From CAVQEK01 sp963711495 (GTDB lineage: Bacteria; Bacteroidota; Bacteroidia; Cytophagales; Cyclobacteriaceae): 64,000 nt of DNA. Where the stretch lies: assembly GCA_963711495.1 (NCBI GenBank), contig CAVQEK010000013.1, positions 868,001 to 932,000 of the forward strand. The letters are read 5' to 3'. The notes under the pieces are model-generated. The model was not told where the DNA came from and made no database searches. It saw only the letters and a list, made by a program, of their open reading frames with translations. This document shows, piece after piece, positions 1 to 8,035 of the stretch (its first letter is position 1; every line of letters starts with the position of its first letter). The position numbers were made by a program, and so were the translations under genes.

Positions 1-346
1 AAACTTTGTGGTCAAATGCCAATTGCAACATTCGGTCGGATTCTACCCAGAGACCGGTTTCCAGATTTTGAGCGGGCAATGTTACATAATAGTTGGTGAT
101 ATCTGAATTCGTAAAAGCATTGTTATCGCCGCCCACCTTTTGTAACTCCTCATCAAAATTTTTCACATTCACTGAACCGCCAAACATCAGATGTTCAAAC
201 AAATGAGCAAACCCGGTTTTGTCTTCTTCCTCATTCCTTGAGCCTACTTGATATAAAACATTGATGGCAACCAGGGGCGTCGTATGATCTTCATGAAGAA
301 TCACACGCAGACCATTGTCCAAAGTATATTCGTGATATTCGATCAT
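1..346 (-). CDS. M16 family zinc metallopeptidase (insulinase/pitrilysin-like), N-terminal part
   Basis: The reverse strand reads from an ATG at 346 into the window edge without a stop, giving about 115 residues. The N-terminus (MIEYHEYTLDNGLRVILHED) is typical of M16 peptidases, and it is followed by GFAHLFEHLMF, which contains the inverted zinc motif HxxEH (HLFEH); the glutamate-rich stretch RNEEEDKTG precedes it as usual. No signal peptide is seen at this start, so the protein may be cytoplasmic or may be the second gene of a pair of M16 subunits. Only the first part of the catalytic domain is visible, so activity cannot be judged. Family assignment is secure. Confidence 0.88.
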   Translation of the reverse strand, partial: MIEYHEYTLDNGLRVILHEDHTTPLVAINVLYQVGSRNEEEDKTGFAHLFEHLMFGGSVNVKNFDEELQKVGGDNNAFTNSDITNYYVTLPAQNLETGLWVESDRMLQLAFDHKV

Positions 347-532
347 AAATCTGTGGGGATCAAGACTTAGTGTGAAACATAGATTTCAATGGGAAAAGTT
401 TTAGATATACTTTTATCTTCGATTGTTGAAAAACATTTAAGGTTACCTGGTATTTTAATAATAATTTTATCGTTTTTATTACAAACAAGGGGTAATTGTA
501 CCAATATCTGTAAGAGAATTTTCAATTAATAA

Positions 533-540
533 TAATTTTG
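533..540 (+). promoter_or_regulatory. Candidate Bacteroidota -7 box (TAATTTTG) in the 347-598 gap
   Basis: TAATTTTG matches the Bacteroidota -7 consensus TAnnTTTG and lies about 60 bases before the TTG start at 599. No clear TTTG -33 box stands 19-21 bases upstream. The rest of the 250-base gap is AT-rich and shows no gene. An AGGAGG sits at 581-586, 12 bases before the TTG. Confidence 0.35.
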
Positions 541-598
541 CTAATATATCATTTATAAATCTAATAAGACACCAAACATAAGGAGGCCCTTCATTCTC

Positions 599-2722
599 TT
601 GAATAATAAACAAAATATTATATCCCCTATTTTTTCCAGGATTTTCTGTGTCCTGTTGCTGGTGTTCGTATTGGCGTGTTGGCCTGCAGGATACATTTAT
701 GCGCAAAACAAAAGTAAACTTAAAACGGAAAAAACTGCCAAACCTAAAAAGACAAGAACCAAAAAGTCAAAACTTTTTCAGAGCAAGAAACGAAGCAAAC
801 TGCTCGAACGGTCATACAATAGAAAGCAGTCGAATTATACCGGATCTATTTATTTAAATGCAAAGCCGAAAGATTTTTCGGCAATTCGTGAAGAAGTGGA
901 ACATCACCCTGAACAAAAAAGAGCCAAAGCTACGAAAAACAGACGGGCATATATGAGAGCCAGTTCAAACCACATTCAGAAAAGTTTTGGAAGTGAACCG
1001 ATTTTCAGAGCAAATAGACGGTTGACCTATAGATATACCTCGAAGGCCATGCAAAAAAACAAAGGCACCACGTTAGTGAAACCTTCCAGAACCAATCCAA
1101 AGAAACAGTCCAGAAAAGTTCAAAATAACCAGGGTAATATATTTCTTCAACCGCAAGCAAAGCGTGGAGATTTCGGATCAATAATTACCAGTGAAGAAAG
1201 ACATCCGGGTAGAACAAGGGAAAAGAGCATTCAGTCAAAACAAGCAGAACAGCGCAAAAATTCGGCAATCGCTCAAAAATTTCAAGGCAATATTAAAACG
1301 ACGAAAAACGAGACTAAGCTCACTCGGAAATTCAGTTCAAAACGCTCCCAGCAATATTCGGGTAACCTAAATGCGAAAGTCACCAAATCTTCTGCCCAGT
1401 TCAGAAAAACAAATTCAATGTTTTCATCAAAATACAAGGGCGATATTGTTTTACCTTCTAAAAACCCAAAACGCAGACAATTTGAATATGATTCAAAGAT
1501 GGCACAAAACTATGGAGGAGCAGTAAAATCACCCTCGAAATATTCGGCGCCATTCTTCACCAAATCGTATAGTGGCAACCTCAAAGTGCCGGGGAGAAAA
1601 AATGAAAATCGTGAATATCGTGGAAAATCGTTATTGGCCCAGCAATATAGAGGAAACATAAAGGTTTATTCGAAACTAAGTCAAAACCGCTGGTATCATA
1701 ACGATTCAAAATCAAAAGGTAACTATTCAGGAAATATTAAGGTGCCTTCAACAAAAGCACACAGACAGGAATTACAAGCCAAATCACTCGATTATTCAGA
1801 GTATTCTGGAAATATAAAGGTATATTCCAAACAAGGTCAGAATCGACAGTCCAGGAATGATTCCAAAAATATAAATAACTACTCGGGTAATTTAAAAGCA
1901 CCTTCACACAAAGCACGTCAACAGGAATTACAAGGCAAATCCCTAAACTATGCCGAGTACTCAGGTAATATAAAGACAAATCGAATAAAATCCAGACAGC
2001 AAACTGCCCGGAACACACAGCAGGCCATCGCGAAATATTCCGGAGAAATATTCGTACATAGCGATAAAGATGAGAAAAGAAAAAATGAATATTTATCGGA
2101 GACCGTGCAACAATATCGTGGCAGTATCAAAGCCAAGAGCAGAAAGAATTTTATCGATAAGATGATTGACAATTCCAAAATTGCTTCCAATTACCAGGGA
2201 GATATTAAACTCCCCGGCTCAGCTAAGGAAGAAGGTAAATACAAATATCTGTCGAAAAGTGTTCAACAATTTCCCGGCGATTTAAAACTGAAATTCTTTA
2301 AGAAAAATGATAGGTCTGTGAAAGACTATAGCAATATGATGGCCAATTACCAGGGAGACATTGTGTTGCCAGCTAAAAACTACAAAAAATATAATTATCA
2401 ATATTTGTCAAAGGTGGCCATGAATTTCAGAGGAAATTCGAAAATCCTGAGTAAAAATGCCAAAGATCGATATTATAAAAACATTTCCGACAGAAACCAG
2501 GTGGCCTTGGGAAACTATAAATTAAAATATCCCTGGTATCGTGATTTACAAGAGCAAATATTATCAGCCAGAGTACAAAATTATCAGGGGGGGCCTAAAA
2601 CTAGTTTATTCACCAGGTTGTGGTACAATTTATTTGACAAGACCGACGAACGAATCAAAAAAGCAGATAACACGGTCAGAAAACCAAAGTACGATACCAG
2701 GGAGGCTGCAATCTGGTGGTGA
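599..2722 (+). CDS. Secreted, highly basic repeat protein with YxG(N/D)(I/L)K repeats
   Basis: A 707-residue protein that I do not recognise by name. It starts with a hydrophobic signal sequence (about residues 14-35, ending near YIYAQ), so it should leave the cytoplasm. The rest is about 20 imperfect repeats with the core (Y/F)xG(N/D)(I/L)K(V/L), for example EYSGNIKV and NYQGDIKL, spaced roughly 25-35 residues and separated by Lys/Arg/Ser/Asn/Gln-rich linkers. The charge is strongly positive throughout. The C-terminus ends in two tryptophans. The start is a TTG, 12 bases after AGGAGG; no in-frame ATG lies before the signal sequence. The regular YxGN pattern suggests a repetitive surface or envelope protein, but no function can be assigned. 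Confidence 0.75.
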   Translation: MNNKQNIISPIFSRIFCVLLLVFVLACWPAGYIYAQNKSKLKTEKTAKPKKTRTKKSKLFQSKKRSKLLERSYNRKQSNYTGSIYLNAKPKDFSAIREEVEHHPEQKRAKATKNRRAYMRASSNHIQKSFGSEPIFRANRRLTYRYTSKAMQKNKGTTLVKPSRTNPKKQSRKVQNNQGNIFLQPQAKRGDFGSIITSEERHPGRTREKSIQSKQAEQRKNSAIAQKFQGNIKTTKNETKLTRKFSSKRSQQYSGNLNAKVTKSSAQFRKTNSMFSSKYKGDIVLPSKNPKRRQFEYDSKMAQNYGGAVKSPSKYSAPFFTKSYSGNLKVPGRKNENREYRGKSLLAQQYRGNIKVYSKLSQNRWYHNDSKSKGNYSGNIKVPSTKAHRQELQAKSLDYSEYSGNIKVYSKQGQNRQSRNDSKNINNYSGNLKAPSHKARQQELQGKSLNYAEYSGNIKTNRIKSRQQTARNTQQAIAKYSGEIFVHSDKDEKRKNEYLSETVQQYRGSIKAKSRKNFIDKMIDNSKIASNYQGDIKLPGSAKEEGKYKYLSKSVQQFPGDLKLKFFKKNDRSVKDYSNMMANYQGDIVLPAKNYKKYNYQYLSKVAMNFRGNSKILSKNAKDRYYKNISDRNQVALGNYKLKYPWYRDLQEQILSARVQNYQGGPKTSLFTRLWYNLFDKTDERIKKADNTVRKPKYDTREAAIWW

Positions 2723-2762
2723 TCGAATTGAAATTTATTGATTATTAAATACAGACGAGAAC

Positions 2763-3125
2763 ATGAGCGGAGTGAATTGGAATGAACTCGATAGAATCTC
2801 TTTGTTGGATCAAATCATTCAGGTATCAGAGCATTTTGATGTATTGATATTTAAACATAGTACCATATGTTCGTTAAGTGTTATGGTTAAAAACAGATTG
2901 GAAAGAGATTGGAATGACAATGAATTGGTTGACGTTAAACCTTATTTTTTAGATCTCCGTGTTTTCAGGGAAGTTTCCAACGATGTGGCCCACCGCTTTG
3001 CAGTGCCTCATCAATCTCCTCAAGTCCTCATCATAAGAAATGGAAGTTGTATATACGACAATTCGCATTATGGTATTTCATATTCTGACCTAAAAAGTGT
3101 ATTTTCAAAGGCTAATATGATTTGA
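2763..3125 (+). CDS. ytxJ: YtxJ-type bacilliredoxin (bacillithiol system thioredoxin-like protein)
   Basis: 120 residues with a thioredoxin-like layout: a predicted strand FDVLIFKHSTICSLS, then the RLERDW helix, the PYFLDLRVFREVSNDVA segment and a cis-Pro-like region HQSPQVLIIRNG. The HSTxCxxS signature is that of YtxJ (DUF2847), which reduces mixed disulfides between proteins and bacillithiol. Only one active-site cysteine is present (about residue 37), the monothiol form. bshA and bshC are in the same window (13241 and 16867), so a bacillithiol pathway is present to support this role. It stands alone between the repeat protein and a beta-barrel protein. Confidence 0.85.
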   Translation: MSGVNWNELDRISLLDQIIQVSEHFDVLIFKHSTICSLSVMVKNRLERDWNDNELVDVKPYFLDLRVFREVSNDVAHRFAVPHQSPQVLIIRNGSCIYDNSHYGISYSDLKSVFSKANMI

Positions 3126-3229
3126 GGTTTAGATACATCCATTATCTTTAGTGGTTTAATTTTATTCCAGGGTGTTGATAAACCAAAACCATGAATAAGC
3201 GTTATTAGAACACACAATAATATTGATAT

Positions 3230-3958
3230 ATGCGAGTTAGAATGGGGCTTATCATCATTGCTATACTGCTGGCAGGCATTACAGATGCCTGTGCCCAATA
3301 TAGTGGTGATTACGATTACAGCACGGAAATGATTTGGGGAGTAACCAAAGCCACCAACAGTGGATTGATCGGCGGCCTTATGTTCAAGTATAGTAAGGAA
3401 TTGAAAGACGATCACTATCATGGATTGGGTATTGAAATGGTGAACGTAAAGCACCCCCAGGAGCAGAAATATTATACCAATGCTGGAAACACATTCATTT
3501 GGGGTAAAGAGAATTATCTTTATAGTATTAGGTTTTCATATTATCGGGAGGTAACATTCTTCAAAAAGGCGCCACAGCAAGGCGTGCAAATCAATGGAAT
3601 TGCTGCCATTGGCCCGACTTTGGGACTCGAAGCGCCATACTATGTTGAAATAGCAGTGGGCGGGGGATATACCATCAAAGTGCCTTATGACCATACAAAT
3701 CCTCAGCATCGTTATGAATACATTGTCGGAACAGGAAATATACTTCAGGGTGTGGGACAATCGAAGATCGTTCCAGGGATGAACACAAAATTGGGTCTCT
3801 CGTTTGAATTTGGAACATTCAAATCCAATGTAGTGGGAGTGCAGGTAGGCTTTCAGGCGGATTTGTTTACAAGAGAGATCATGATTATGCCTACCACCAA
3901 AAATTACAGCTTTTTCCCCAATGCATTTGCCACCTTATTTTACGGATCAAGAAAGTAG
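3230..3958 (+). CDS. Secreted, probable outer-membrane beta-barrel protein of unknown function
   Basis: 242 residues, with a signal peptide (about 1-22, cleavage after ACA before QYSG). The mature part has alternating hydrophobic/aromatic stretches with Gly turns (for example GLIGGLMFKYSKEL, NYLYSIRFSYYREVTFF, GTFKSNVVGVQVGFQADLFT) and ends in an aromatic-rich strand FFPNAFATLFYGSRK, as in small outer-membrane barrels. I do not recognise a named family. It lies just upstream of lipA, but a promoter-like box in between suggests separate transcription. Confidence 0.65.
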   Translation: MRVRMGLIIIAILLAGITDACAQYSGDYDYSTEMIWGVTKATNSGLIGGLMFKYSKELKDDHYHGLGIEMVNVKHPQEQKYYTNAGNTFIWGKENYLYSIRFSYYREVTFFKKAPQQGVQINGIAAIGPTLGLEAPYYVEIAVGGGYTIKVPYDHTNPQHRYEYIVGTGNILQGVGQSKIVPGMNTKLGLSFEFGTFKSNVVGVQVGFQADLFTREIMIMPTTKNYSFFPNAFATLFYGSRK

Positions 3959-3993
3959 AAATATATGCGGATAGTTTTATTTGCGTTATCCGT

Positions 3994-4001
3994 TATATTT
4001 G
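3994..4001 (+). promoter_or_regulatory. Candidate -7 box (TATATTTG) for lipA
   Basis: TATATTTG fits TAnnTTTG exactly and lies 17 bases before the lipA ATG, giving a very short leader. No TTTG -33 box at the usual distance is visible, so this rests on one box only. Confidence 0.4.
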
Positions 4002-4018
4002 CGCGAAAGGAATAAATA

Positions 4019-4900
4019 ATGATAGAATTACCGGTTATTTCAGAAGAATCAACAAAAAGGAAAAAGAAACCGGACTGGTTGCGGGTAAAACTTCCGGTTG
4101 GTAAGGAGTACCGCAAGGTTCGTGGTTTAGTGGATAAATATCATCTCCATACCATCTGCGAAAGTGGCAATTGTCCGAATATGGGGGAATGCTGGGGCAA
4201 TGGTACTGCAACTTTTATGATACTGGGTAACGTATGTACCAGAAGCTGTACTTTCTGCGCCGTTGCAACTGGCAGACCACCGGAATATGATGAAGATGAA
4301 CCAAGGCGGGTAGCAGAAGCCATCAAACTCATGGGTGTGAAGCATGCCGTCATAACTTCAGTAAACCGCGATGAATTAAAAGACCGGGGAGCTGAAATTT
4401 GGTTTCAAACAGTTACACAGACAAAATCATTGAGCCCGGAGACCACCATTGAAACACTGATCCCTGATGTCAAGAATAATTGGGATGCTTTATATCGAAT
4501 GATCAGTCCAGGCCAGGAAGTCGTTTCACACAATCTCGAAACGGTGGAACGACTCTACCGCAGGGTACGTCCACAGGCCAAGTATTACCGCAGTCTGGAA
4601 CAAATAAAGAAAACTAAGGAATACGGTAAGCGCACCAAGTCGGGCATAATGCTTGGCCTGGGTGAAACCAATGAGGAACTTTTTAAAGTGATGGACGATC
4701 TGGCGGCACACGGATGTGATATTCTCACACTTGGACAATATCTTCAACCGACTAAAATGCACCTGGAGGTTGTGGAATTTATTCATCCTGACAAATTCAA
4801 TATGCTAGGTGAAGAAGGCTTGAAACGTGGTCTAAAATACGTAGAGTCTGGGCCATTGGTGCGTTCGTCTTACCATGCCGAAAAACATGTAAGGGTTTAG
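4019..4900 (+). CDS. lipA: Lipoyl synthase
   Basis: 293 residues. Radical-SAM enzyme that inserts two sulfur atoms into octanoyl groups on lipoyl domains. Both iron-sulfur motifs are visible: the auxiliary-cluster motif CESGNCPNMGECW (about residues 47-59) and the radical-SAM motif CTRSCTFC (about 73-80). The closing RSSYHAEKH motif, which supplies the serine ligand of the auxiliary cluster, is intact. The length is normal for the family. An exact -7 box lies 17 bases upstream, and a terminator hairpin overlaps the stop codon, so it appears to be a single-gene unit. Confidence 0.97.
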   Translation: MIELPVISEESTKRKKKPDWLRVKLPVGKEYRKVRGLVDKYHLHTICESGNCPNMGECWGNGTATFMILGNVCTRSCTFCAVATGRPPEYDEDEPRRVAEAIKLMGVKHAVITSVNRDELKDRGAEIWFQTVTQTKSLSPETTIETLIPDVKNNWDALYRMISPGQEVVSHNLETVERLYRRVRPQAKYYRSLEQIKKTKEYGKRTKSGIMLGLGETNEELFKVMDDLAAHGCDILTLGQYLQPTKMHLEVVEFIHPDKFNMLGEEGLKRGLKYVESGPLVRSSYHAEKHVRV

Positions 4901-4919
4901 GGAACTAAGCCTTTTTTTT
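4893..4919 (+). terminator. Rho-independent terminator overlapping the lipA stop codon
   Basis: GGGTTTAG, loop GGAA, CTAAGCCT, then eight T. The stem is 8 bp with two G-U pairs. The lipA stop codon TAG is the end of the left arm. Confidence 0.75.
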
Positions 4920-4988
4920 AATCGAGCAAATTTTAAGTTTGAGTTAAATTCCTGCCTATCTGCTGTGACAATGTGATTTGATCATAAA

Positions 4989-5480
4989 ATGGTTTATCAT
5001 TATTCTGATGGAATTCATGTCATTTCTATCGCATGCCAGGCAACACACTTTTTTAAAGAGAAATTTCCAGGCGTAGGGCCAAAGGTCAAGGCCTATACGA
5101 TTGAAGTAGCCCGGGCCATGCCATCCGATCAATATCTATTTCAAACAGTTGATGAGGAGGTGACATTTGGAGAGCAAATGGTCCATATCATCAATAATAT
5201 AGTTTATTTGGGTCAGAAAATATATGAAACTGATCATTCGCGTTTTGAACCATTTGATGCATCAAAACCGGATGAAGACCAAATTACTGATGCATTGAGC
5301 ATGACGGTTGATTATGTGGCTGGAAATATTGCCAGTTTTCCAGAAGCAAGATTATCTTAGGAAATAGAATTTTCCGTTATGTCCAGGAGCAAAGAGCGAA
5401 TCTTTTACCCGATCAGGGGAATCATGTAACGTACAATCGGGGGCAAGCTATTGTTTATCTGCATTTACAGTTTACAAGAC
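4989..5480 (+). pseudogene. DinB-family protein, frameshifted
   Basis: The first reading frame (4989-5360, 123 residues) matches the N-terminal two thirds of DinB-like four-helix proteins: FPGVGPKVKAYTIEVARAMP, then TFGEQMVHIINNIVYLGQKI, the segment that normally carries the first metal histidine. It stops at 5358-5360. The missing last helix appears in another frame downstream (about 5363-5480): VQEQRANLLPDQGNHVTYNR followed by GQAIVYLHLQ, corresponding to the usual HHRGQxxVYLRL motif. One frameshift around 5345-5375 therefore separates the halves. The normal length is about 160 residues. The C-terminal frame has no stop before the terminator at 5486, so the 3' end is decayed as well. A sequencing error is possible but less likely given that second defect. 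Confidence 0.65.
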
Positions 5481-5485
5481 ATAAA

Positions 5486-5508
5486 ACCACCCCCATACCG
5501 GGGGTGGT
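5486..5508. terminator. Bidirectional hairpin between the dinB remnant and dps
   Basis: ACCACCCCC, loop ATACC, GGGGGTGGT: a perfect 9-bp stem between convergent genes. It is flanked by AAAA on the left and ATTTTATT on the right, so both strands read a T-rich run after the stem. Confidence 0.7.
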
Positions 5509-5546
5509 AACGATTTTATTGGCAGATGGTTTTGAGGGTTGGTGGT

Positions 5547-6020
5547 TTACAAATCCTGTGCTTCAGCACTCAACATCCAGAGGCGTTTTTCAATGGTTTC
5601 GATCAATCCCCCCATCATACTCACTGTTCCTTCATCTTCTGCCTCGCTTGCCTTTTTCAGCACAACGCGCATTCCTTTTAGCAAGTGCTGATTGTTTTTG
5701 AGGACCAATTGAACTGATTCTTTGGCTGAAGTGACATTTGTAGAAACGGGTAGTTTAGCATGATCCAGGTATTCCTTAAAGGAATGAAGTGGTACACCAC
5801 CAAGGGTGAGTATCCGCTCTGCAATGGCATCTACATTTTCCGCAGCCTCATTATACAATTCTTCGAATTTTATGTGCAGGCTAAAGAAAAATTTTCCTTT
5901 AATATTCCAATGAAAACCTCTTAAATTTTGATAATAGATCTGGAAATCGGCTAAAAGTTCATTTAAACTTGAAACGACTTGAGATGTTTTTTCGGGATTT
6001 AAAAAAATCGGATTTTCCAT
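5547..6020 (-). CDS. dps: Dps-family ferritin-like DNA protection protein
   Basis: 157 residues. Dps proteins form 12-subunit cages that oxidise and store iron and protect DNA during stress. The ferroxidase signature is present: GFHWNIKGKFFFSLHIKFEE (His and Trp of the first helix, then His, Glu), and LYNEAAENVDAIAERILTLG (Asp/Glu ligands of the neighbouring subunit). There is no long basic N-terminal tail, so DNA binding by a tail is not evident. It is a single gene facing the dinB remnant, with a shared bidirectional terminator. The 280 bases on its 5' side hold no gene that I can see. Confidence 0.93.
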   Translation of the reverse strand: MENPIFLNPEKTSQVVSSLNELLADFQIYYQNLRGFHWNIKGKFFFSLHIKFEELYNEAAENVDAIAERILTLGGVPLHSFKEYLDHAKLPVSTNVTSAKESVQLVLKNNQHLLKGMRVVLKKASEAEDEGTVSMMGGLIETIEKRLWMLSAEAQDL

Positions 6021-6302
6021 ATTAATATTTTTTTAATTTAAACAATCTACATTAAGAACGATTTCAAGAATTATAAAGGTCATCTATATTTTTTATTGAT
6101 CCATAAGAAAAGATTATTTGACAATAAAAAATGTAAATTTCTCCTTTCTCGGGTAAATAAATTAGTTATGAGTGATCGGCTATAAGTGATGGCTATCGAG
6201 ACATGCTCTTAATCTGATAACATATAAAAATCGAAGATGTTCCAGGAGTTGGGGTTTTTCTAAAATCCATTTTTACACGCTAAATCATTTAAGCAGGGTC
6301 AA

Positions 6303-7202
6303 TTATTTACTGGCATTGAAGAGTTTCTCTTTTTCCTCCTTAGTCAGGCTCTCGTAACCTTTTTCAGATATTTTGTCCAGGATTGAATCGATTTCATGTT
6401 GGCTGACATCCCCTTTCTTTTTAGCGGTGGCGGCAGTATGATGTTTTTCTTTTCGATGAGTTACTTTGATCTTTGGCCTGACAATAAACATACTTTTTAC
6501 GAATTCCATCACCTGAAAAACCCAACGCCCCATTTCTCTTCCTTTTTGCCATTGTCTGGCATAGATATATCCAATAAATGCGCCACCAAGGTGCGCAAGA
6601 TTTCCACCGGCGTTACTCCCTACACTACTGATGAAGGAAATAAAAATAAAAACCGCCACCAGATACTTAATTTTTACGGGCCCTATAAACAATAGAAAAA
6701 ACTGGTAATCTGGCAAATAGGTAGCTATGGCGACTGATATAGCCAAAATAGCCGCAGATGCGCCGACCATACCATTGAACATTTGGGCCCTGTTTTCATA
6801 AAATGGAATAAGATTATACGCCAATAAATAGGTAATTCCACCAGCAATAGCGCCCAACACATATAAATTGATCAGTTTTTGAGAACCTAAAAATTCTACG
6901 AAAACACGGCCAAACCAGTAGAGAACCAACATATTCATTATAATATGAAAAAAATTGGTTAGACTATGGGCAAAGGCATAAGTAATGATGGTCCATGGCC
7001 GTGTAATGAACTCGTTGATTGGGGCAGGAATAATGAATTGTTTGAAAATTGATTCGAATAAAAGTTCAAAACCAAAAATTCTGGAAAAGACAGAAAGAAT
7101 TTCGAAAATAACAAAAACGATAATATTGATAATAATTAACTGCATCAGGCCATTATTCGGTCTGTTCCAGGCATGCTTAAACTCTTCGAGTATTGAATTC
7201 AT
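6303..7202 (-). CDS. Rhomboid-family intramembrane serine protease (paralogue 2)
   Basis: 299 residues with six to seven membrane segments. Rhomboid hallmarks: a long loop with HSLTNFFHIIMNMLVLYWFG (HxxxN-like element), the serine region GMVGASAAILAI, and the catalytic-histidine helix GNLAHLGGAFIGYIYA. The serine motif is GASA rather than the usual GxSG. A charged cytoplasmic tail of about 80 residues follows (RKEKHHTAATAKKKGD onward, then a helix IDSILDKISEKGYESLTKEE). It lies 6 bases after the first rhomboid and is transcribed in the same direction. Confidence 0.88.
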   Translation of the reverse strand: MNSILEEFKHAWNRPNNGLMQLIIINIIVFVIFEILSVFSRIFGFELLFESIFKQFIIPAPINEFITRPWTIITYAFAHSLTNFFHIIMNMLVLYWFGRVFVEFLGSQKLINLYVLGAIAGGITYLLAYNLIPFYENRAQMFNGMVGASAAILAISVAIATYLPDYQFFLLFIGPVKIKYLVAVFIFISFISSVGSNAGGNLAHLGGAFIGYIYARQWQKGREMGRWVFQVMEFVKSMFIVRPKIKVTHRKEKHHTAATAKKKGDVSQHEIDSILDKISEKGYESLTKEEKEKLFNASK

Positions 7203-7208
7203 AATCTG

Positions 7209-8027
7209 CTAGTAAAATTTATTACGCTGTTTTTGCCAGATCTTTATCAGTATAAACGCAAATATCATTCCTCCAATATGCGCAAAATGGGCTACATTGT
7301 CCCCCGGTGTTTGACGAATGCCTGAAAAAAGTTCAAAAAAACCATATATAGCCACGAAGTATTTTGCTTTAATGGGTATGGGTGGAAAAAGCAGCATGAG
7401 GGTTGTATTGGGGAACAAAAGCCCGAAAGCCATCAAAATGCCAAAGATCGCTCCTGATGCCCCAATCATTGGAATATTTGTGATTAAATAGTAGATCTGG
7501 TCTACCACATTGGTGGCTTCACTTTTTAATTCCTGGTTATCAGGTGATTTATAAAATGAATCTTCAATTTGATATGCCTGACTCATAAACGCGCCAATTT
7601 GTCCTCCATAATTGCGGAGGTCACTATTCTTTGCGAGGAAATCACTGTAAGTCTCGGGTGTTGGATCTTTTCTGAATTCCATCACCGTGTTTTCGATGGG
7701 TCTTTTTTCAATATAATCGATGGTAGACCAAAGGATTCCCGCACCAACACCAGTGATCATATAAAAGATCAAAAATCGTTTGGGGCCCCAGAACTGTTCC
7801 AGCAAAGGTCCAAAAATAAAAAGGGCAAACATGTTACTGATCAAATGGAACCATCCGCCATGAAGAAACATATAGGTGACGAACTGATAGGGTTTAAAGG
7901 AATCTGCCAGGACATAGCGTAAACCAAACCAATGGCTCAGGTCGATTTTCAGAATCTGCTCAAATGCCAGGATCACGACATTTATAATCAATAGATTCCG
8001 TACAACCGGCGTTAATCTTCCAAACAT
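7209..8027 (-). CDS. Rhomboid-family intramembrane serine protease (paralogue 1)
   Basis: 272 residues, multi-pass. It shows HGGWFHLISNMFALFIFG (conserved HxxxN loop), the nucleophile motif IGASGAIFGILMAF (GASG) and the histidine helix NVAHFAHIGGMIFAFIL, so the Ser-His dyad is complete. A loop insertion of about 60 residues (IEKRPIENTVMEFRKDPTPE onward) sits between segments 3 and 4, a form common in Bacteroidota. It lies 8 bases downstream of mutL and upstream of a second rhomboid, forming a four-gene run. Confidence 0.92.
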   Translation of the reverse strand: MFGRLTPVVRNLLIINVVILAFEQILKIDLSHWFGLRYVLADSFKPYQFVTYMFLHGGWFHLISNMFALFIFGPLLEQFWGPKRFLIFYMITGVGAGILWSTIDYIEKRPIENTVMEFRKDPTPETYSDFLAKNSDLRNYGGQIGAFMSQAYQIEDSFYKSPDNQELKSEATNVVDQIYYLITNIPMIGASGAIFGILMAFGLLFPNTTLMLLFPPIPIKAKYFVAIYGFFELFSGIRQTPGDNVAHFAHIGGMIFAFILIKIWQKQRNKFY

Positions 8028-8035
8028 TGCGATAC

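Noticed and set aside
5504..5701. 65-residue plus-strand frame opposite the dps 3' end
   Set aside because: It is the run-on of the dinB remnant frame through the terminator into the antisense of dps.
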